DNA of 9,443 nucleotides from an uncultured Eubacteriales bacterium (GTDB taxonomy: Bacteria; Bacillota; Clostridia; Oscillospirales; Oscillospiraceae), in contig URPU01000086.1 of NCBI GenBank assembly GCA_900549865.1, positions 1-9,443 of the forward strand. Direction: 5' to 3'. The translations under genes were made by a program, and so were the position numbers. The first letter of the stretch is position 1. Each line of letters begins with the position of its first letter. Positions 5,297 to 9,443 of this stretch are shown piece by piece. The notes under the pieces were generated by a model, which was not told the origin of the DNA, made no database searches, and saw nothing but the letters and a program-made list of their open reading frames with translations.

Positions 5297-7047
5297 AGGC
5301 AAAAAATAAACCCGCTGAAGGCGTCAACAGTGCGGAGGTCCTCAAAAAACTGCTTGCGCGCATCGCAAAATACAGACTCCTGCTCGTGCTGAGCATAATA
5401 CTCGCCGCGGCGACGGTCGTTTTGCAGCTCTATGTGCCCATCCTCTTCGGCGACGCGATAGATGAGATCGTCGCGGCGCATGCCGTGCGCTTTGACGCAA
5501 TGTGGGCGTATCTGCGCCGCATACTGGTCTTTGCCGCCGTTTCCGGCGTCACTGGCTGGGTCATGAGTCTTATAAACAACCGCATGACTTACCGCGTCGT
5601 GCAGGATATCCGCGCCCAGTCCATCCGCCATATCCAGCGCCTGCCGCTTGCCTATCTCGACCGGCACAGCTCCGGCGATATCGTCAGCCGCATCATTGCC
5701 GACGCGGACATTCTGTCCGACGGGCTGCTGCTCGGCTTCACGCAGCTATTCTCCGGCGTCGTCACCATCGCCGTGACGCTCGTGTTCATGTTCTCCAAGA
5801 ACGTGTGGATAACGCTTCTCGTCATTCTTCTCACGCCGCTCAGCTTCGTCGTGGCCAAGTTCATCTCCACGCATTCCTACAGCATGTTCCGCCGCCAGAG
5901 TGAGGCGCGCGGCCGCCAGACGGCGCTTATTGAAGAGATGATAGGCAGCCAGAAGGTCGTGCGTGCGTTCGGGTATGAGGAAAAGGCCTCCGCGCGCTTT
6001 GCTGCCGTCAATGAGGAGCTGAAAAATTACAGCCAGCAGGCCGTGTTCTACAGCAGCCTTACCAATCCCGCCACGCGCTTTGTCAACAACGTCATCTATG
6101 CGGGCGTCGCGCTCACGGGCGCGTTCCTCATCCCCGGCGGGGCGCTGACGGTCGGCGGGCTTTCCGTGCTCTTGTCGTATGCCAACCAGTATATGAAGCC
6201 CTTCAATGACATAAGCTCCGTCGTCACGGAAATGCAGAACGCCCTTGCCTGCGCCGCGCGCCTGTTTGCGCTGCTTGAGGAAGGGGAGGAGACCGCCGAC
6301 GCCTCCGGCACGCTTGAGACCGTAGAAGGGCGCGTGGATATCGACGGCGTCGCTTTCAGCTATGATAAGTCCCGCCCGCTCATCGAAAGCTTTGACCTGC
6401 GCGCCGCGCCCGGTATGCGCGTGGCCATCGTCGGCCCAACCGGCTGCGGCAAGACGACGTTCATAAACCTGCTCATGCGGTTTTACGACGTGGACGGCGG
6501 CAGCATCAGCGTGGACGGGAGGGAGATACGTTCGCTTTCGCGCCACGCGCTGCGCTCCTGCTTCGGCATGGTGCTTCAGGACACGTGGATAAAGCAGGGC
6601 ACCGTGCGCGAGAATATCGCCTTCGGCAAACCCGGCGCCACGGATGAGGAGATCATCCGCGCCGCGAAAGAGGCGCATAGCTGGGAGTTCATCGAAAGGC
6701 TCCCGCAGGGGCTTGACACCGTGCTCCATGAGGACGATATAAGTCAGGGGCAGAAGCAGCTTTTGTGCATCACGCGCGTCATGCTCACTCTGCCGCCCAT
6801 GCTCATTCTCGACGAGGCGACCAGTTCCATCGACACGCGCACCGAAGCGCACATCCAGCAGGCGTTCGACACTATGATGCAGGCCCGGACAAGCTTCGTC
6901 GTGGCCCACCGCCTGTCCACCATCCGCGAGGCGGATGTGATTCTCGTCATGAAGGACGGCCACATCATCGAGCAGGGGCGGCACGAGGACCTCCTTGCCC
7001 AAAACGGCTTCTACGCCAACCTGTACCACAGCCAGTTCGAGGGGTAA
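5293..7047 (+). CDS. Heterodimeric ABC exporter half, catalytic subunit
   Basis: The 584-residue protein pairs with the preceding half-transporter. A short charged N-terminus is followed by membrane segments from about residue 29 (LLLVLSIILAAATVVLQLYV) to about 300, then the ATPase domain: Walker A GPTGCGKTT (381-389), Q-loop VLQD (Q429), signature ISQGQ (483-487) in place of LSGGQ, Walker B MLILDE with catalytic Glu508, and VAHR with switch His539. The catalytic residues are canonical while the signature is degenerate, the exact mirror of its partner, so the dimer has one hydrolytic site (Walker A, B and His here, LSGGQ from the partner). The start ATG overlaps the upstream stop by four bases, with a purine-rich GAGGG just before it, so the two subunits should be made in equal amounts. 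Confidence 0.94.
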   Translation: MKAKNKPAEGVNSAEVLKKLLARIAKYRLLLVLSIILAAATVVLQLYVPILFGDAIDEIVAAHAVRFDAMWAYLRRILVFAAVSGVTGWVMSLINNRMTYRVVQDIRAQSIRHIQRLPLAYLDRHSSGDIVSRIIADADILSDGLLLGFTQLFSGVVTIAVTLVFMFSKNVWITLLVILLTPLSFVVAKFISTHSYSMFRRQSEARGRQTALIEEMIGSQKVVRAFGYEEKASARFAAVNEELKNYSQQAVFYSSLTNPATRFVNNVIYAGVALTGAFLIPGGALTVGGLSVLLSYANQYMKPFNDISSVVTEMQNALACAARLFALLEEGEETADASGTLETVEGRVDIDGVAFSYDKSRPLIESFDLRAAPGMRVAIVGPTGCGKTTFINLLMRFYDVDGGSISVDGREIRSLSRHALRSCFGMVLQDTWIKQGTVRENIAFGKPGATDEEIIRAAKEAHSWEFIERLPQGLDTVLHEDDISQGQKQLLCITRVMLTLPPMLILDEATSSIDTRTEAHIQQAFDTMMQARTSFVVAHRLSTIREADVILVMKDGHIIEQGRHEDLLAQNGFYANLYHSQFEG

Positions 7048-7059
7048 GCCTGCCCATTG

Positions 7060-7125
7060 CTGCACAGAAACTGAAGAAGCGATCTGCCGTTTTGCTTTTT
7101 CCTTGCAGAAACGGCGGCTGTGCAG
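7060..7125 (+). other. Bulged stem-loop downstream of the exporter operon
   Basis: Outer arms CTGCACAG (7060-7067) and CTGTGCAG (7118-7125) are exact complements. An inner stem GCCGTTT (7086-7092) with AAACGGC (7109-7115) encloses a T-rich loop. An 18-base bulge lies on the left and 2 bases on the right. There is no T tract after either stem, so it is not a standard terminator. It could help processing or termination of the exporter mRNA, or be part of the cupin gene's leader. Confidence 0.3.
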
Positions 7126-7150
7126 TATGGTAGACAAATCGTAAGAAACC

Positions 7151-7175
7151 GCCCGGCAGGCAGCGTCTGCTGGGC
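7151..7175 (+). promoter_or_regulatory. Hairpin just before the cupin ribosome binding site
   Basis: GCCCGGCAG (7151-7159) pairs with CTGCTGGGC (7167-7175), with one G-T wobble and a 7-base loop. It ends five bases before the GGGAG ribosome binding site (7181-7185) of the cupin gene. No T run follows, so it is more likely a 5' leader structure or a decayed terminator than a working terminator. Confidence 0.3.
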
Positions 7176-7191
7176 ATGAAGGGAGTATCAT

Positions 7192-7629
7192 ATGAACATG
7201 ACAGGCAGAGAAGCATTTGAGAAACAGGATGTATTTGGAATCGGTGCGCCGAACGACGCGTATGCACAGTATTTTATCGGGCAGTCCTATCTGAAGCCGC
7301 TGACTGTCCCCGGCGCCTGCCCCGTGTTTCTGGCGAACGTGACCTTTGAGCCCGGTTGCCGGAACAACTGGCACATTCATCATGCAAGCAAGGGCGGCGG
7401 ACAGCTGCTGATCTGCACAGCCGGGGAAGGCTGGTATCAGGAGGAGGGCAAACCCGCCGTGAGCCTGACGCCCGGCATGGTCATCACCATCCCGGCAGAG
7501 GTCAAGCACTGGCACGGAGCGAAGGCGAACAGCTGGTTCAGCCACATCGCTGTCGAGGTTCCCGGCGAGAACACCCGCAACGAATGGTGCGAGCCGGTTT
7601 CGGATGAGGAATACGCAAGCCTCGGCTGA
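7192..7629 (+). CDS. Small single-domain cupin metalloprotein
   Basis: The 145-residue protein is one conserved cupin barrel. Motif 1 is G55-(X5)-H61-I-H63, then Gln71 in the place of the usual Glu, then G78. Motif 2 runs from G95 through P101 to H106 (PAEVKHWHGA). The predicted metal ligands are therefore His61, His63, Gln71 and His106. This His-His-Gln-His set and the WHxH / KHWHGA pattern match the cupin group related to carboxymuconolactone-decarboxylase partners and to manganese hydroxynitrile-lyase cupins; the real reaction here is unknown. There is no signal peptide, so it is cytoplasmic. GGGAG (7181-7185) sits six bases before the ATG. The HAD gene starts 11 bases after its stop, so the two are probably co-transcribed. 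Confidence 0.88.
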   Translation: MNMTGREAFEKQDVFGIGAPNDAYAQYFIGQSYLKPLTVPGACPVFLANVTFEPGCRNNWHIHHASKGGGQLLICTAGEGWYQEEGKPAVSLTPGMVITIPAEVKHWHGAKANSWFSHIAVEVPGENTRNEWCEPVSDEEYASLG

Positions 7630-7640
7630 TAGGAGACACG

Positions 7641-8285
7641 ATGGGCTGGGATGTTTTATTATTTGATCTGGACGGAACGCTGACAGATTCCGGGTCGGGA
7701 ATCATGCACGCAGCGCAGACCGCGCTGGACTCGTTCGGAATCACCGGTCTGTCCGAACAGGCGCTGCGGCAGTTTGTCGGCCCGCCGCTGGTCGAGTCGT
7801 TTGCCGTCTATCTCCCGCAGGCGGAGGTTCAGACGGCCATCGATCGTTTCCGGGCGTATTACCGCGAGACGGGCTGGCTCGAAAACGAGCCGTATCCCGG
7901 CGTGCGGGAATGCCTGCGAGCGCTGCGGGCGGCGGGAAAGCGGATGTACGTCGCCACGTCCAAGCTGGAGAGCATGGCGCGGCAGGTGCTGACGCATTTT
8001 GATCTGATGCAGTATTTCGACGGCGTGTGCGGCGGACTGTCCGACGATCCGGAGGCCGGGAAGAAGGTCAACGTCGTGCGCCGCGCGCTGCGCGAGGCGG
8101 GATGCACAGACTGTTCCCGCGCAGTTTTATCCGGTGACCGGAAATATGATATTTATGGCGGCCACGCGGCCGGCGTGCAGCCCGCCGGCGTGCTCTACGG
8201 CTACGGCAGCCGGGAGGAGCTGGAATCAGCCGGTGCGGACGCGCTTGCGGAAACGCCGGAGGCGCTGTTGGCGCGTTTACTGTGA
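7641..8285 (+). CDS. HAD-family phosphatase, phosphoglycolate phosphatase-like
   Basis: The 214-residue protein is a haloacid dehalogenase subfamily IA hydrolase. Motif I is DLDGTLTDS (nucleophile Asp9, acid/base Asp11), motif II ATSK (Thr106), motif III lysine in GKK (141-142), and motif IV SGDRKYD (Asp166, Asp170). The region between motifs I and II (about 15-85) is the helical cap that sets the substrate. The motif IV block followed by GVLYGYGSREEL is typical of the Gph/PgpP group acting on small phosphates such as phosphoglycolate, nucleotides or pyrophosphate. AGGAGA stands 4-5 bases before the ATG. The gene lies directly after the cupin gene and ends 142 bases before prfC, with no obvious terminator between. 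Confidence 0.9.
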   Translation: MGWDVLLFDLDGTLTDSGSGIMHAAQTALDSFGITGLSEQALRQFVGPPLVESFAVYLPQAEVQTAIDRFRAYYRETGWLENEPYPGVRECLRALRAAGKRMYVATSKLESMARQVLTHFDLMQYFDGVCGGLSDDPEAGKKVNVVRRALREAGCTDCSRAVLSGDRKYDIYGGHAAGVQPAGVLYGYGSREELESAGADALAETPEALLARLL

Positions 8286-8302
8286 TTTTTCCGGTCATAC
8301 GC

Positions 8303-8331
8303 TTGTAAACGGACGGCTGCTGTGATAAACT
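8303..8331 (+). promoter_or_regulatory. Candidate promoter for prfC
   Basis: TTGTAA (8303-8308) and TAAACT (8326-8331) are separated by 17 bases and each matches its consensus at four of six bases. An alternative -10, TATAAA (8344-8349), has no good partner. Either would put the transcript start well before the start-stop element described below. Confidence 0.35.
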
Positions 8332-8340
8332 AAATTAGTT
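8328..8340. promoter_or_regulatory. Thirteen-base palindrome at the prfC promoter
   Basis: AACTAA-A-TTAGTT is a perfect dyad around one central base and overlaps the candidate -10 at 8326-8331. Position suggests an operator; no binding protein can be named. Confidence 0.25.
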
Positions 8341-8363
8341 GTGTATAAATAAAGAAATGATTT

Positions 8364-8381
8364 GGAGGGTATCCCATGTAG
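8364..8381 (+). promoter_or_regulatory. AUG-UAG start-stop element in the prfC leader
   Basis: GGAGG (8364-8368) is followed after 7 bases by ATG (8376) and immediately by TAG (8379-8381). It is the best-spaced initiation signal between the HAD gene and prfC, yet it encodes only formyl-Met. A ribosome initiating here must terminate at once with RF1. The true prfC site (GGAGG 8416-8420, ATG 8428) lies 52 bases further on and shares the TTTGGAGG core. It could slow scanning or reinitiating ribosomes and so sense release-factor capacity; this is inference from layout. Confidence 0.4.
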
Positions 8382-8427
8382 TGGCTGACGCTTCGATGAA
8401 TAACAAACTGAATTTGGAGGAACATAC

Positions 8428-9443
8428 ATGGCATCCCTGAAAGAAGAAATCTCCCGGCGCAGAACGTTTGCGATCATTTCGCACCCGGACGCCGGTAAAA
8501 CGACCCTGACGGAAAAATTTCTGCTCTACGGCGGAGCCATCGCGCAGGCGGGCGCGGTCAAGGGCAAGAAAAACTCCCGCGCCGCCGTGTCCGACTGGAT
8601 GGAGATTGAGAAGCAAAGAGGCATCTCGGTCACATCGTCCGTCATGCAGTTTCAGTATGAAGGCTTCTGCATCAACATTCTGGACACCCCCGGCCATCAG
8701 GACTTTTCCGAGGATACCTACCGCACACTCATGGCGGCGGACTCCGCCGTCATGGTCATCGACGGTGCGAAGGGCGTCGAGCCGCAGACCCGGAAGCTCT
8801 TTAAGGTCTGCGCCATGCGCCATATCCCGATCTTTACGTTTGTCAATAAGATGGACCGTGAAGCGCGCGACCCGTTTGAGCTTCTGGATGAGCTGGAAAA
8901 CGAGCTTGGCATTGAAACCTATGCCTGCAACTGGCCCATGGGCTCCGGCCGGGAGTTTCAGGGCGTATACGACCGCCGCTCCAGCCAGCTGATCTTCTTC
9001 TCCGGCGTGTCCGGCAAAAACCGTGCGGACAAGATGGAGATCGATCTGTACGACCCGCAGGTCGCGCAGCTCATCGGCGAACGCCGCCACCAGCAGCTGA
9101 TCGACGATGTAGAACTGCTCGGTGCAGGCCGGGAGTTTGATCTTGACGAGGTTCGTGCGGGCCACCTCTCCCCTGTGTTCTTTGGCTCGGCACTGACGAA
9201 CTTTGGCGTGGAACCGTTTCTGGAAGAATTTCTGCGTATGACGCCGAGCCCGCTGCCGCGCGAAGCCGACTGCGGCGTGATCGACACGTTCAGCCCGGAC
9301 TTTTCCGCGTTCGTCTTCAAAATTCAGGCGAACATGAACAAGGCCCACCGCGACCGCATCGCCTTCATGCGCATCTGCTCCGGCAAGTTCGAGCGCGGCA
9401 TGGAAGCTTACCATATGCAGGGGAAGAAAAAACTGAAGCTCGC
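8428..9443 (+). CDS. prfC: Peptide chain release factor 3 (RF3), 3' end outside window
   Basis: About 338 of an expected 520-530 residues are present; the frame is open to the window edge. It is a translational GTPase that removes RF1 and RF2 from the ribosome after peptide release. Motifs: P-loop SHPDAGKTT (18-26), switch I EKQRGISVTSS (61-71), G3 DTPGHQDFSEDT (86-97), and G4 NKMD (140-143). The stretch SDWMEIEKQRGISVTSSVMQ distinguishes RF3 from EF-G and tetracycline-resistance proteins. From about residue 270 (DCGVIDTFSPDFSAFVFKIQ) the second domain begins. GGAGG (8416-8420) lies seven bases before the ATG. No ATA isoleucine codon was seen, unlike the exporter genes. Confidence 0.96.
   Translation, partial: MASLKEEISRRRTFAIISHPDAGKTTLTEKFLLYGGAIAQAGAVKGKKNSRAAVSDWMEIEKQRGISVTSSVMQFQYEGFCINILDTPGHQDFSEDTYRTLMAADSAVMVIDGAKGVEPQTRKLFKVCAMRHIPIFTFVNKMDREARDPFELLDELENELGIETYACNWPMGSGREFQGVYDRRSSQLIFFSGVSGKNRADKMEIDLYDPQVAQLIGERRHQQLIDDVELLGAGREFDLDEVRAGHLSPVFFGSALTNFGVEPFLEEFLRMTPSPLPREADCGVIDTFSPDFSAFVFKIQANMNKAHRDRIAFMRICSGKFERGMEAYHMQGKKKLKL

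Noticed and set aside
7086..7115. Stem GCCGTTT/AAACGGC as the exporter operon terminator
   Set aside because: The T-rich run is in the loop, not after the 3' arm, so it does not fit an intrinsic terminator on either strand.
4181..7545. Long minus-strand open frames across the exporter genes (4181-5302 and 5746-7545)
   Set aside because: They are by-products of high GC content opposite two clear ABC transporter genes; the translations are Arg/His/Gly-rich with no domain.
8335..9414. Minus-strand open frame of about 359 codons opposite prfC
   Set aside because: The plus strand encodes RF3 with every GTPase motif; the antisense translation has no recognisable domain.

Overview
The window looks like chromosomal DNA of a GC-rich, low-GC-lineage-derived Gram-positive anaerobe, most likely a gut Clostridia member of the Oscillospiraceae type. 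This is inferred from strong GGAGG-type ribosome binding sites, a type II signal peptide lipoprotein, a heterodimeric Firmicutes-style ABC exporter and a bacterial RF3 gene. No lineage can be fixed from the sequence alone. I see no rRNA, tRNA, CRISPR array or insertion sequence.

Left edge (1-412): a perfect hairpin at 86-121 is followed by a small stand-alone LuxR-type DNA-binding protein. Its start region is odd: a well-placed ribosome binding site drives a 7-codon reading frame whose stop overlaps the GTG start of the HTH gene, inside a long inverted repeat. It is either a leader-controlled gene or a gene broken by a 1-base deletion.

Minus-strand block (477-3414), read right to left: a LysR-type regulator, then a 74-codon chimera joining the first third of a response-regulator receiver domain to the last third of a histidine-kinase ATPase domain, then a secreted Gly-rich lipoprotein of probable beta-helix fold. 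The chimera is the scar of a two-component operon that lost its middle; its promoter still carries a direct repeat of the kind OmpR-family regulators bind.

Plus-strand exporter (3542-7047): two translationally overlapping ABC half-transporters form a heterodimer with one degenerate and one intact ATP site. The genes diverge from the LysR gene across an AT-rich control region, so the LysR protein is the likely regulator.

Right part (7192-9443): a small cupin and a HAD phosphatase form a two-gene unit, followed by the 5' two thirds of prfC (RF3), cut by the window edge. The prfC leader contains a minimal AUG-UAG start-stop frame behind a strong ribosome binding site, a suggestive arrangement for a gene whose product recycles release factors. 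Isoleucine codon choice changes sharply between the exporter block (many ATA) and the cupin/HAD/prfC genes (no ATA seen), which points to different histories for the two parts.
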